Counted from the first letter of the stretch, positions 8,046-16,372 are shown. The stretch: 42,902 nt of DNA from Accumulibacter sp032229525 (GCF_032229525.1 NZ_JAVTWB010000175.1:1-42902); one strand, 5' to 3'. Program-made: numbers and translations. The notes: a model not told the origin generated them from the sequence alone.

Positions 8046-9479
8046 TCATGGCTCTGGCCGTTTGGAGTCTCTGATACTTTTCTGGTGCATGGTCTGCAGG
8101 TGATGCAGTTGGCGCCGACCCAGTGTGCCCGGTATGCTCCATATCAGCTCGATGTCGTCGCGCACGGCCTGCGCTTCTGTAGCCCTCATACCCCGGCCGT
8201 AGAGCGTACGCACCAGTGCATACCGGATGTCGTTCGCGCCAACCCCTTGCGGATCTGCCTGAAGATGATGGCGTAGCAGCGGCAGGATATTGCGCCCCCC
8301 TTTGTCGCGGCGGTGGTAGAGCAAGGAGCGCACCGACGGGTCAAGCAAAAGTGCCATACGCTCGGGAGTGAGCAGCCGCCTGTTGGCCACGGCTTCGACA
8401 ACAATTTCGTTGGATACCACACGGCCACGGGTGCCTAGATCAAATTCGGCACGTAGGTGGTAAATTCCTGGAGTGGCGAATGTGGTACCACCAGCTCCGG
8501 CAAAAATGCTGATGTCTCGGGCGATCGATTGCCCTGGCTTTAGCGTGAGCTTAACCTGTGGGCTGCAATAGCGGCGGGGCGAACGGTAGCGACACCGGTT
8601 GCCGTTTGGGTAGGTAATCCAAACTATGAATTCTTCATAACCAGGATCCAAGCGATCGGGAATGCGCAGGACATGCGCACTGTCCGCTGCAGAGCTTAAG
8701 GTCACGTCCATCTCCACCGGGGCCGCGCACGCGAACACGGCGTTTTCGATGCCGATGCGTAGGTCCACCTTTGGAGCTTCGCTGTGTACAACTGGCCGTC
8801 GGCAGGGAGTGTTCTCCGCCGACACTGGAACGAACGGCGAACCGCCGGGATAGACCCACCGATTTGTCGCGCATTCTGCCAGCCAGCCGTGCTGTCCGTG
8901 TGTGAACTGGAAGTGGTCAAAATTATGGCTACGAGTTACAAGGCTCGTAGCCATGAACGAAGGCGGCGATTCGAGGTGATCCAGATTGAATAGGTGGCCC
9001 AATTCGTGCACGGTGGTAAACTCGACCTCCTTGTCAAACTCAATCGGATCGTGCCGCAACCGCTGAATGGCGTCGACGAAGATCGCGCACCCCTCGCGTG
9101 GCGTGGCAGTGAACTCAAGGGCGTCGTTAGGGTCATCCTTCGTCGGTTGGCCACGATCGAACATAACGCCGAACACGCTTTTGCGCGGCCGGTATGAGTT
9201 CGCCAGGATGAGCGCGACGCGTGAGACCCGTGTTGCGCCGGGAGGATTCGCTGCGAGTCGCTCTACCGCAAAATGCAGGTCCAATGCATCCACCACCTGC
9301 GCTTGCGCACCGACAATGGGGCCCTCGGGGATGCGGTTGCGTGGCACAAGATTGATGACCCCGTCCGAGCCAGCGAAAAAATGGTCACGCAAGAAGCTGA
9401 CGTCGCCTAGGAAGCCGCTTGGCGTCTCGAATGTGTCGCTCGACTTGCCGATGTGGCACTCAATTGTTACCGTGCGCAT
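8046..9479 (-). CDS. Zinc metalloprotease-like protein (HExxHxxxxxH)
   Basis: 477 residues. A metzincin-type zinc motif HELGHLFNLDH lies at 158-168 (His158, Glu159, His162, His168), preceded by a beta strand (VEFTTV). A Met-turn candidate SFMATSLV follows about 8 residues later. The C-terminal half has a beta-sandwich-like part (about 250-385) and a helical tail. No signal peptide is seen. It is the last gene of a three-gene minus operon, 5 bases after a lipoprotein gene, so it probably acts with those two envelope proteins. It could be a secreted or injected protease lacking a Sec signal, or a cytoplasmic enzyme; substrate unknown. Confidence 0.65.
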   Translation of the reverse strand: MRTVTIECHIGKSSDTFETPSGFLGDVSFLRDHFFAGSDGVINLVPRNRIPEGPIVGAQAQVVDALDLHFAVERLAANPPGATRVSRVALILANSYRPRKSVFGVMFDRGQPTKDDPNDALEFTATPREGCAIFVDAIQRLRHDPIEFDKEVEFTTVHELGHLFNLDHLESPPSFMATSLVTRSHNFDHFQFTHGQHGWLAECATNRWVYPGGSPFVPVSAENTPCRRPVVHSEAPKVDLRIGIENAVFACAAPVEMDVTLSSAADSAHVLRIPDRLDPGYEEFIVWITYPNGNRCRYRSPRRYCSPQVKLTLKPGQSIARDISIFAGAGGTTFATPGIYHLRAEFDLGTRGRVVSNEIVVEAVANRRLLTPERMALLLDPSVRSLLYHRRDKGGRNILPLLRHHLQADPQGVGANDIRYALVRTLYGRGMRATEAQAVRDDIELIWSIPGTLGRRQLHHLQTMHQKSIRDSKRPEP

Positions 9480-9484
9480 TGCTC

Positions 9485-10597
9485 TCAGTTCTCCAGCCAG
9501 CTGACCCGCAAACTAACCATCTTCCGCTCGCCGCTATCGCGCTGTACGATGAGATCCAGCCGGTAGTTGCCGGGCGGCAGCGTATTCGGAAGGCCGACCA
9601 TCACCTCTGTGTTCCCTGAGGCAGCTGAGATCTTGAGCTTGTTGCCAGCGATAACGACAGCTGTGGCGCTCTCGGACGGACGCACAAGCCGGCTCGCGTT
9701 GGCATCCACCGTGACCGGATGGCTGAAGTGCACTACGATCTCGTGCTGCGTATCTGCGCGCTTGATCTCGAAGCGATCCGGGTGAGCAACGAGCCCGCCT
9801 ACGGCCGGCGCGGCCGCGGGCCCCCCCGCCGTGGCGTCAAGGACCGCCTGCGCTTCCACCGCGACCAGCTTCACGCCCTCACCTACCGGCAGCACGCGGA
9901 ACAACACCGGACCGTAAGCTTTACCGACAATAGCCGTTGCGCCGGGGTCATTGAAGGCGCCATTCGGTGTCGCACGCACGAGCCCGAGCCGGCGCTCCAT
10001 CTGCTCGAGCTTGAGCCGTTCCTGAGAGATCTCAAGCTCCAGATCAAGACGCGTCTTCTCGTCGTTCAACTTTGGGTGGGCGGTGTAAAACTTTTGCTTG
10101 TCGATCAGCAGAGCAAGTTTCTCGCGCTGCACCCGTGCAGTCTCATCTGCATTGTTGACAGCCTCCTGTTTTGCCTGTTCCTGCGCTTTGCGCGCCTTCT
10201 CTTCGCTCTGCTCGGCGGCGATCTGCGCCTTGCGAATCTCCGTGGCCGCCTGCACACCGGCCACGGACATGGCAGTAGAATCAGTGTCGAGACTGACGGT
10301 AGTCAGCATGCCGTCCTTCGTCTCAACGTTGAACGTCGCGCTGGTGAGGTACGAGTTGAGGTTGAGCGTGTAAGTGTTGTTAGGGTCTGGAAGATACTTC
10401 ACCTGCGCGCGCACGCTGCCGTCAGACTGTGGTGCCATGTAAATGTGAGGTGCGGGCAAGTGGTAGCGCAGGCCCTGACTGTCAGCGGTAGCGGGGTGAC
10501 CATCGAGCGTCGTGGTACAACCGGCGCCCACAAGGACGGCTGCGATCAGTGCTAAATGGACGCGGGGCAGGACGTCAGTGGTTGCGGCGCGGCTCAC
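9485..10597 (-). CDS. Lipoprotein with long coiled coil
   Basis: 370 residues from a GTG at 10597 that overlaps the stop of the upstream gene (GTGA, 4 bases). The N-terminus SRAATTDVLPRVHLALIAAVLVGAGC is a lipoprotein signal with the acylated Cys near residue 27 (GAGC is a slightly weak lipobox). Residues of about 110-220 are charged and Ala/Glu/Lys-rich (KAQIAAEQSEEKARKAQEQ), a likely coiled coil. The C-terminal 120 residues look beta-rich with a CopC/Ig-like pattern (EIVVHFSHPVTVDANASRLV, LPPGNYRLDLIVQRDSG). The family is not recognised. Coupling to the preceding lipoprotein and following protease genes suggests one envelope complex. Confidence 0.65.
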   Translation of the reverse strand: MSRAATTDVLPRVHLALIAAVLVGAGCTTTLDGHPATADSQGLRYHLPAPHIYMAPQSDGSVRAQVKYLPDPNNTYTLNLNSYLTSATFNVETKDGMLTTVSLDTDSTAMSVAGVQAATEIRKAQIAAEQSEEKARKAQEQAKQEAVNNADETARVQREKLALLIDKQKFYTAHPKLNDEKTRLDLELEISQERLKLEQMERRLGLVRATPNGAFNDPGATAIVGKAYGPVLFRVLPVGEGVKLVAVEAQAVLDATAGGPAAAPAVGGLVAHPDRFEIKRADTQHEIVVHFSHPVTVDANASRLVRPSESATAVVIAGNKLKISAASGNTEVMVGLPNTLPPGNYRLDLIVQRDSGERKMVSLRVSWLEN

Positions 10598-11163
10598 AGT
10601 TGGCCTCCCAGCGAGGTCGCACTGGCCGCTTCCGAGGTCACGGTAACCTGGATAGTCACTGGGTTGTTGTCGCCGTCCACGCCTTGGCCGCCCACCAGCC
10701 GCGTACCGTCCTTGTCGATAACGATCTTGAAGAGATAGGGAGCCGGCACTTGGCGCACGGTGCCCGAGCCTGGATCGTTCATGGCGGCGTTGTTCATTGC
10801 CGCGAGGCCGAGCGTCTTGATCGTACCAACTATGCTGGCCGGAACGACGGTATTGTCCACGATGAACTTGGATGTGGTGAGCACGCCGTTGACGAAGGTC
10901 AAGGTCGTATTGTTCTTTGCAGCGAAAGCGTGCAGGTCCATCACCATCCTGCGCGACGTATCCGGCATCATCTCGATGCTGCTGGTGATGCCGCCCTTGC
11001 CGTCCGCATAGATCAGAAGGTATGGCGCCATCTCGTAGTAGCGGATGCCGTCGGCCGCGGCGTCCTCGGCAGCGTTCGCTACTGGCCGCGCTGTGTAACC
11101 GGCACATCCTACAATGCTCTCTACGAGTGCGCATACAAGCGCGATTCGTGTTGTTCTTATCAT
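10594..11163 (-). CDS. Small lipoprotein
   Basis: 189 residues starting MIRTTRIALVCALVESIVGC, a lipoprotein signal peptide with Cys at residue 20. The mature part repeats a theme seen in the next gene (GIRYYEMAPYLLIYADGKGG here, GLRYHLPAPHIYMAPQSDGS there, both followed by a region on NTTLTF / NTYTLN), so the two lipoproteins appear to share a paralogous N-terminal domain. I chose the ATG at 11163 because a G-rich ribosome-binding site lies upstream and the signal starts there; the frame is open further upstream but unlike protein. It is the first gene of the three-gene operon ending with the metalloprotease. Confidence 0.65.
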   Translation of the reverse strand: MIRTTRIALVCALVESIVGCAGYTARPVANAAEDAAADGIRYYEMAPYLLIYADGKGGITSSIEMMPDTSRRMVMDLHAFAAKNNTTLTFVNGVLTTSKFIVDNTVVPASIVGTIKTLGLAAMNNAAMNDPGSGTVRQVPAPYLFKIVIDKDGTRLVGGQGVDGDNNPVTIQVTVTSEAASATSLGGQL

Positions 11164-11513
11164 GACAAACCCCCTTCCCTGAGTCTGTAGGCGATTCGAT
11201 CGTTCGGATTTGAATCCTCGCGCCATATCTTCACCTACATGGTCAAACTGAATATTTGGGCCATGAAGAGTGTGTAAGTATTGTGCGACGGTGGCGAACA
11301 TTGCAAGGTAAATTACCTCCTCCTTATGGCGGCACGGACTGCTCGCGGAAACGGAGTACGGCGGTTGCAGCTTACAATCCACTTTACGCACCGCGCAGCC
11401 GTTGCGTCGTCCTCTGGTCCGGAGTTCGTCAACAGCGGAGTTAGTCGATCCGACGGGTCGTGTCAGCCAACCACTAGTCCATCATGTGATTATGGTTTTC
11501 TACTTCAAACACC
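11164..11513. other. Intergenic region, promoter side of the lipoprotein operon
   Basis: About 350 bases without a supported gene. It must contain the promoter for the minus-strand lipoprotein operon. I see no repeat or strong hairpin. Confidence 0.35.
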
Positions 11514-12065
11514 CTACAGGCCGATTGACTTCAGTGCGACGGTTCCAAGCTCATAGTTGGTTTTCTCCAACTTGACGCGAATTGGCTCCCACCTCGTTTT
11601 GTTGCTGCTACCAACTCGGCACTCCGCCCAGAATTCACCGCGCAGCCCCTCAACCTGAGTCAGTAGATCTTTAAGTTCGGCGGTGTCTTGGAAATAGACG
11701 CTAATACGCCGCCGCGTCGAGTCAAAAGCGTCGACCACCGTATCCTTGAGCGTGCTCAGATCTTTTACCTGACCCATGCACGCGTCATAGCCGACTGCTG
11801 TGTAGTTATGCGCTGCGATCAGAAAGTCGTCTACCACTTTGGCTTGAATTTTTAGCCGCTCAGCAGCTATCGCCGCCTTGTAGTCAACAAGTTTCTCGAT
11901 TGGCTTGACGATGAGCATTAAGCAAACCGTGCCGACTACCGCGAACGCGATGGTCCGCCAAGTCTCATACTTAAATTTTTCTTTATCCGTCCAGCTCTGC
12001 ATCTTGAGGGGGGGGGAGGAGAGTGGGTTCCTCGTTTTGTTTGAGGTAGTCTCAGGAATTGACAT
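11514..12065 (-). CDS. Single-pass membrane protein of unknown function
   Basis: 183 residues from the ATG at 12065 (MSIPETTSNK). One membrane helix lies around residues 40-60 (TIAFAVVGTVCLMLIVKPI), followed by a helical, charged region. There is no signal peptide, so it is probably an inner-membrane protein with a cytoplasmic N-terminus. A run of nine C's in the coding strand (12008-12016) falls at about codons 16-20, between start and membrane helix, and could slip and switch the gene off. The frame stays open upstream to 12323, but that part reads like noncoding sequence. The family is not recognised. Confidence 0.5.
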   Translation of the reverse strand: MSIPETTSNKTRNPLSSPPLKMQSWTDKEKFKYETWRTIAFAVVGTVCLMLIVKPIEKLVDYKAAIAAERLKIQAKVVDDFLIAAHNYTAVGYDACMGQVKDLSTLKDTVVDAFDSTRRRISVYFQDTAELKDLLTQVEGLRGEFWAECRVGSSNKTRWEPIRVKLEKTNYELGTVALKSIGL

Positions 12066-12526
12066 GGAATTGGCCTCGAATAGTTGCGAAAATTGATCGT
12101 AGACGTCTAACGAATGGCGTTTATCTGCCGCCCCAAAAGCTCTCTCAACTACCGGTCGACGGGCGGTGGCAGATTGGTGTAACCGGGGACAGGCCACAAT
12201 TTCATCCGCATATAGCTCAAAAAAGATCTCCAGAGACCGAGTCGATCCGCTTGCGTGGCTGGCCGGCGGAAGAAGGGCGTTTTCCCGAACGCCAGCTTCT
12301 GGATGAGGTAACCGACGCTGCATAAGAATGCCACCAGTTCATCCCGCGCCGCCAGCCAACAACCGTCGCAAACGCCCTCGCATTCTCCTGCACAGAATAA
12401 CCAACGTTCGACTGTGCTCTCGGTTTCGGCGTACCTCTGCCCCGTAAACCTTGATCAATAAGAAGAATAAGAAGAAGATTACAATTATCGTTATTTTTTC
12501 GCTTGACCCCGAAGGAGCCGCCGCAC
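12066..12526. other. Cargo 1/backbone junction with a possible degraded minus-strand ORF
   Basis: About 460 bases between the cargo 1 membrane gene and kfrA. A minus-strand frame is open from about 12455 down to a stop at 12149 and reads like protein (WLAARDELVAFLCSVGYL then LAFGKTPFFRRPATQADRLG), but it lacks a start codon upstream. It may be the tail of a truncated gene. The A+T-rich stretch at 12450-12500 just before kfrA probably holds the kfrA promoter. No KorA or KorB operator is visible here. Confidence 0.35.
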
Positions 12527-13411
12527 ATGGAACTGAACAAAGACACCCGCGACCGCATTTTCTCTGCTGCGGACTCGCTCTATGAGCAGGCCGGCCGGGA
12601 ATCCTTTCCTACGGTGGATGCGGTCCGCAAGGCGTCCAAGGTCAACATGAACGATGCCGCTACCGCGATGAAGCAGTGGCGACGTGCGCAGACTGCCCAG
12701 GCGGCGCCGGTGGCGATCACTGTTCCGGATGCTGTCCATCAGCTTCATAGCCAGGCGCTGGCCGCCTTGTGGCAGTCCGCCCAAGACACGGCAAACGAAT
12801 CGCTGCGCGCTGCGCAAGCCGGGTGGGAAGCCGAGCGGGCCGAGGCGGAAACGCTCAACAAGCAACTTGGCGATGCCTATGACGCCCAGGCAACCGAGCT
12901 GGAGACCGCATGCCGGCAAATCGAGGAGCTAAGCGCCCAGAATCACGCCGAGCAGGCGCGATCGACCGAACTCGCGCAGCAGCTTCAAGAAACGGTGAAT
13001 GCCAAGCTGGCTGCCGAAAGTCGGGCGACCATAGCCGAGCAGCGGGCTATCGAAATTGATCGTCGAGCGGCGGATTTGCGGGCAGAGCTGGACCTTGCCC
13101 ACCAGGACGCTGCGCAGGTGCGCAGCGAGGTTGCAGCCCTCCGGGCCAAGGCCGAGTCTGCCGAGGAGGCGCATCAGGAACAGCGGAAGACCGCCGCCCA
13201 GGAGGCGCATCGAGCTGCCGAGCGTCTTGCCGCGACGCAGATGGAGCGCGACGAAGCGCGCAAAGAGGTCGGAAAGGCACGCGAGGAAGCCTCAAACTGG
13301 CGAGGTCAGGTTGAGGCCTTGAAGGAGCAGCAGCGCGGTCTTCTCGAAGCCGTCAAGACAGGGCGGGTAGCCGGTACAACGTCCGAAAATGAGATCCCCA
13401 AAGACCGATAA
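12527..13411 (+). CDS. kfrA: KfrA, coiled-coil DNA-binding protein
   Basis: 294 residues. The N-terminal DNA-binding part (about 1-60: RDRIFSAADSLYEQAGRE, FPTVDAVRKASKVNMND, MKQWRRAQ) is the typical KfrA_N domain. Residues of about 90-290 form a long alpha-helical coiled coil rich in Ala/Glu/Gln/Arg. KfrA of IncP plasmids is an autorepressor whose coiled-coil tail is thought to aid partition as a bridging filament. The start at 12527 has AAGGAG about 10 bases upstream; the frame is open to a TTG at 12503. A KfrB-like gene follows downstream, as in IncP. Confidence 0.9.
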   Translation: MELNKDTRDRIFSAADSLYEQAGRESFPTVDAVRKASKVNMNDAATAMKQWRRAQTAQAAPVAITVPDAVHQLHSQALAALWQSAQDTANESLRAAQAGWEAERAEAETLNKQLGDAYDAQATELETACRQIEELSAQNHAEQARSTELAQQLQETVNAKLAAESRATIAEQRAIEIDRRAADLRAELDLAHQDAAQVRSEVAALRAKAESAEEAHQEQRKTAAQEAHRAAERLAATQMERDEARKEVGKAREEASNWRGQVEALKEQQRGLLEAVKTGRVAGTTSENEIPKDR

Positions 13412-13674
13412 AGTCGAAGCGCTTGCATCCATCAGAAAGCCACCTCTGAAGATGCTAAGTCAATGAGTTATTGGACGACTTTCGTTTTCTCGACGGCTCG
13501 CGAAAAGCCGCGTAACGGTCTGTTTAGAAACGAATAGTTGTTTCTTCGTAGTTTCCAACTGCGACCTATCGTATTAGACTTGCACGCTGTTTTTAACCTG
13601 CAGGTAGTGAACTTCATTGTGCACGCCGCTCTACCTGACAGCCATGTGGCGGCACTCTCGGATAGGATCAACCC

Positions 13675-14022
13675 ATGAAACAGCGCCTTCTTGTGATGAA
13701 CGGCCAACGAATCGTTCAGCATGAGCAGGAAGGGCAGTGGCAGAACGACAAGGTCGACAGAGCCGGAACCGTCAAGCCCGGCATCTACAACTTGTATCTA
13801 GCCAGTCCCGCAGACAAGACCAAGACCCACGATGGCGTGGTCCTGTACGCCGACAAAGAGAGTGTTTTTCAGCAGGTCGGTAAGACTTTCATCAAGCATG
13901 CTCGGTCGGATTTCGACAAGGTGCCTGAAAGCGGCAGCAACGCGAGCATCAGATACGACCAGGGCAGGGCGGTTGCTGCCTCGGTCTTGGCGGCGCATTT
14001 GAGCCGTGGATTGTCCAGATGA
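13675..14022 (+). CDS. kfrB: KfrB-like protein
   Basis: 115 residues: MKQRLLVMNGQRIVQ, then a compact domain with KPGIYNLYLASPADK, HDGVVLYADKESVFQQVGK and ARSDFDKVPE. This pattern is that of KfrB in IncP plasmids as I remember it, a partner of KfrA in plasmid stability. An AGGA ribosome-binding site precedes the ATG. It lies about 260 bases after kfrA, so it may have its own promoter in that gap. A KorB operator begins 6 bases after its stop. No KfrC gene follows; the traM stop comes next on the other strand. Confidence 0.7.
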   Translation: MKQRLLVMNGQRIVQHEQEGQWQNDKVDRAGTVKPGIYNLYLASPADKTKTHDGVVLYADKESVFQQVGKTFIKHARSDFDKVPESGSNASIRYDQGRAVAASVLAAHLSRGLSR

Positions 14023-14027
14023 CACCC

Positions 14028-14040
14028 TTTAGCCGCTAAA
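14028..14040. promoter_or_regulatory. KorB operator (OB) after kfrB
   Basis: Perfect TTTAGCCGCTAAA between the ends of kfrB (plus) and traM (minus). No promoter faces away from this convergent gap, so a role in distance silencing, partition loading or KorB spreading is more likely than direct promoter blocking; that is inference. Confidence 0.85.
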
Positions 14041-14117
14041 GAACGAGGGCTCCCAGCGCCCAGCCTTGCTTGCCTTCGACGACATCGGGCGTGCGCGCGG
14101 CGCCGGCAGGTTTGCAT

Positions 14118-14555
14118 TCAATGGACGGCAGCCCATAGGGCGATCGCTGCCGCAATACACGTGATGCACGACGCCGCCACGTTCAAGGCGCTGATTCTCC
14201 GGGCGTCGCGAACTGGGCCGGCGACGCGGCGCAGCGCCACATCGATTTCACCGCGCACGGAAGCCGCCGCCTCCTTCGCCCCTTCTTGCATGAGCTTCGC
14301 TGCTGCCTCCTTGCTGGCCGCAAGGGACACATTCAAGATCCTTTCCGCTTTGGCCTTGGCATCGTTTCCCCAGCGCAGCGCGAGGGCTTCCAGTTCTTCC
14401 TTGTACTGATCAAGCATGACTTGCTGAGCCTTGGCGCTGTCCTGCATCAGCCTGGCGTTGATTGTTTGCAGGATCAGGATCGGGTCATCGCGGCTGACGG
14501 CTATGCCGTGCTTGGCCGCGATTTCCTTGATCAACTCTTCGACTTGGTCGGCCAT
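14118..14555 (-). CDS. traM: TraM conjugative transfer protein
   Basis: 145 residues from the ATG at 14555 (a GTG one codon upstream is possible). It begins MADQVEELIKEIAAKHGIAVSRDDPILILQTINARLMQ-like, has a long amphipathic helix, and ends with a membrane helix (about 122-143, ALNVAASCITCIAAAIALW). Start and core match IncP TraM, a Tra1 accessory protein of unclear biochemical role. Its start overlaps the traL stop by one base (TGATG), placing it last in the leftward traK-L-M operon read away from oriT. Confidence 0.9.
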   Translation of the reverse strand: MADQVEELIKEIAAKHGIAVSRDDPILILQTINARLMQDSAKAQQVMLDQYKEELEALALRWGNDAKAKAERILNVSLAASKEAAAKLMQEGAKEAAASVRGEIDVALRRVAGPVRDARRISALNVAASCITCIAAAIALWAAVH

Positions 14556-15280
14556 CACAGCACCGCCGCGCTATCCAGTTGGCTGAACAATTGCCCTTTG
14601 ACGATCTTGAGGCGCTGCCGCGTCATGATCGTCAGCGAGTCCATCGCCAGGGCTTCGTCGAAAGTCAGGCGCTCCTGCAGCATGTCGCTCAGGTCGCGGC
14701 CGTAGGTGTCTTCCTTGAGCGCCGGGATTTTCACGATGGCCGACACCCGTGCCTTGTTTGTCGTGTAGGCCTTCATCTGCTCGAAGCTCTTGCCTTCGTG
14801 CTCGACCGGTCCCCAGAAGGGATTGAGCCAGACCACGAACAGGGCTTCGGCAGGGAACTGGCTGGCCAGCTGGGCGAAGCCACTGACAGTGTCGAGGAGG
14901 GCCTGGCTTCCGGTGATCACGGTATGCACCACCATTTCGTGGCCCATGTCCTGCAGCAGCGCCGGCACCTGGTTGCTGATTAGGTAATGCGTCAGCGGTA
15001 CAAAGGAACTGGCGCCGTTGTCGATGATCACGTCGTCTTTCGACGGCGCAATCAGTTCGACCAGGGTGTCGAAGTTGCGGGTCTGGATTTCGTCGCCCTG
15101 CATGATTTCCAGGAGCCGAACGTTCAGCGCCTTGAAGCCGTGGAAGGTGGCGTTCACCGGGTCGGTGTCGATGCACAGGGGCTGTTGTCCCTTGCTGATC
15201 TTGTACTGCGCAATCACCGTCGCGATGAACGACTTGCCGACGCCGCCCTTGCCTTGCAAGACCATGTGAATTTTGGCCAT
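14555..15280 (-). CDS. traL: TraL, ParA/MinD-like ATPase
   Basis: 241 residues, the same length as RK2 TraL. It has a Walker A-type P-loop at residues 9-17 (GKGGVGKSF), a DTDP motif near residue 38 and an IIDNGAS segment near 105. It belongs to the SIMIBI/ParA-like NTPases; in IncP plasmids it sits between traK and traM and helps transfer, though its exact step is not established. The start overlaps the traK stop (TAATG), which fits translational coupling. Confidence 0.92.
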   Translation of the reverse strand: MAKIHMVLQGKGGVGKSFIATVIAQYKISKGQQPLCIDTDPVNATFHGFKALNVRLLEIMQGDEIQTRNFDTLVELIAPSKDDVIIDNGASSFVPLTHYLISNQVPALLQDMGHEMVVHTVITGSQALLDTVSGFAQLASQFPAEALFVVWLNPFWGPVEHEGKSFEQMKAYTTNKARVSAIVKIPALKEDTYGRDLSDMLQERLTFDEALAMDSLTIMTRQRLKIVKGQLFSQLDSAAVL

Positions 15281-15669
15281 TAGAGTAGATCCTCCTTCTT
15301 CGGTGTTCTGTTGAATGTGAAGCCGCTTGTCGCCGGCCCCTCCGGGTTTTTCTCGGTTGCCTGCGTTGTTGCCTGGCCGTGCTGATTGCCGATCCATGAG
15401 TCGGTAGCTACCGGCGTCGGTACTGTTGTCCTGCTCGCTGGTGACGACAGGATCAGGCGATTCGCGTAGCCGCGGAAAGCCTGGTAGCTGAAGGAAACCT
15501 TGCCTTCCTCGTGCAAGGTTTCCCAGATTGTCTTGACCGGCCAGCCGTCATCGAGGGCCTGTTTGACGTCCCCCCGTATGGCCAGGAAGGTCGCCCGGTT
15601 CTGCCCGTTACGGGACGGCTTCTTCCTGGTTGCGCGTTCTGCGATGCGCGCCGACAAGTTCTTCGTCAT
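15280..15669 (-). CDS. traK: TraK oriT-binding protein
   Basis: 129 residues from the ATG at 15669, which has GAGG about 6 bases upstream and gives the IncP TraK length (about 134). The frame is open further to 15765, but those codons would run into the promoter region. The core NRATFLAIRGDVKQALDDGW, KTIWETLHEEGKVSFSYQAF matches TraK. TraK binds an intrinsically bent part of oriT and wraps it, helping TraI and TraJ form the relaxosome. It is the first gene of the leftward operon, next to oriT. Confidence 0.88.
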   Translation of the reverse strand: MTKNLSARIAERATRKKPSRNGQNRATFLAIRGDVKQALDDGWPVKTIWETLHEEGKVSFSYQAFRGYANRLILSSPASRTTVPTPVATDSWIGNQHGQATTQATEKNPEGPATSGFTFNRTPKKEDLL

Positions 15670-15859
15670 GACCGCCTCGTAAGCATTGTTCTGTCTTTTT
15701 TCCGCCTGACGCACCGACATGAGCCCGCGCTTGTGCCGCTTCGGGTCGGTTTTCGTCTTCAACAATGATACGATATATCGAAATTAACGGTACGGCAACG
15801 CTGCAACAACGCCCCGGCAACGCGCTGTGCCTTGCTACTTCTGGCGTAACAACGCTGTA

Positions 15860-15975
15860 GCGCCGGGCAGGATATGTGAAGTAGGCCCACCCGCAGGCGG
15901 GTCGTCCTTCTTCACGAAGCCCTTATTCGCACTTCGTGCTCAACGGACATCCTGCTCTGCGAGGCAGCCGGCTAT
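15860..15975. other. oriT: Origin of transfer oriT with nic site
   Basis: The stretch reads as the reverse complement of the RK2 oriT core. GGGCAGGATAtGTGAAGTAG holds the nic region, followed by a CCCGC/GCGGG inverted repeat at about 15890-15900, CCTTCTTCAC, CCTTATTCGCAC, then GTGCTCAACGG and ATCCTGCTCTGCGAGGC (part of the TraJ-binding inverted repeat). By analogy with RK2 (ATCCTG|C), TraI should cut the minus strand between positions 15868 and 15867. It lies between divergent traK and traJ, as in IncP. Transfer would lead the traK side or the traJ side depending on strand polarity; I did not settle this. Confidence 0.92.
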
Positions 15976-15997
15976 TGCCGCCACAACTGGGGGAACG

Positions 15998-16366
15998 ATG
16001 GAGAAGGAAAACAAGGCAACGCGCAAAGGCAGTCCGCCGATCAAGGTGTATTGCCTGCCCGAAGAGCGGCACCAGATCCAGGCGAATGCAGCCGCGACTG
16101 GCCTGAGCTTGTCGACCTTCTTGCTGAACGTCGGCATTGGCTACCAGGTGCGCGGCATCGTGGACAACAAGCAGGTGGAAGAGCTGGCGAGGATCAATGG
16201 GGACCTGGGCCGACTCGGCGGCCTGCTGAAGCTCTGGCTGACCGACGACGCTCGTTTGGCTTCGGTCGGCGAGGCCACCATCCGGGCGGTGCTCGCTCGA
16301 ATCGAGTCCACGCAGGACCAGATGATTCACGTCATGGGGACGGTGGTCAGGCCCAGGGCTGACTGA
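15998..16366 (+). CDS. traJ: TraJ relaxosome protein
   Basis: 122 residues. The hallmark stretch KATRKGSPPIKVYCLPEERH is followed by a ribbon-helix-helix-like N-terminal fold and the block ELARINGDLGRLGGLLKLWL, near identical to RK2 TraJ in memory. TraJ binds one arm of the oriT inverted repeat and recruits the TraI relaxase. The ATG at 15998 has GGGGGA just upstream. A KorB operator separates it from traI by 6 bases, an unusual place for an operator inside a transfer operon. Confidence 0.93.
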   Translation: MEKENKATRKGSPPIKVYCLPEERHQIQANAAATGLSLSTFLLNVGIGYQVRGIVDNKQVEELARINGDLGRLGGLLKLWLTDDARLASVGEATIRAVLARIESTQDQMIHVMGTVVRPRAD

Positions 16367-16372
16367 GAAAAT

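Noticed and set aside
9719..10555. Long plus-strand frame opposite the coiled-coil lipoprotein gene
   Set aside because: The minus-strand frame has a lipoprotein signal, start overlap and coiled coil; the plus frame has no ribosome-binding site or domain.
12149..12334. Minus-strand 61-codon frame starting GTG as an intact gene
   Set aside because: The protein-like reading continues upstream of the GTG without another start, so it is at best a truncated remnant.
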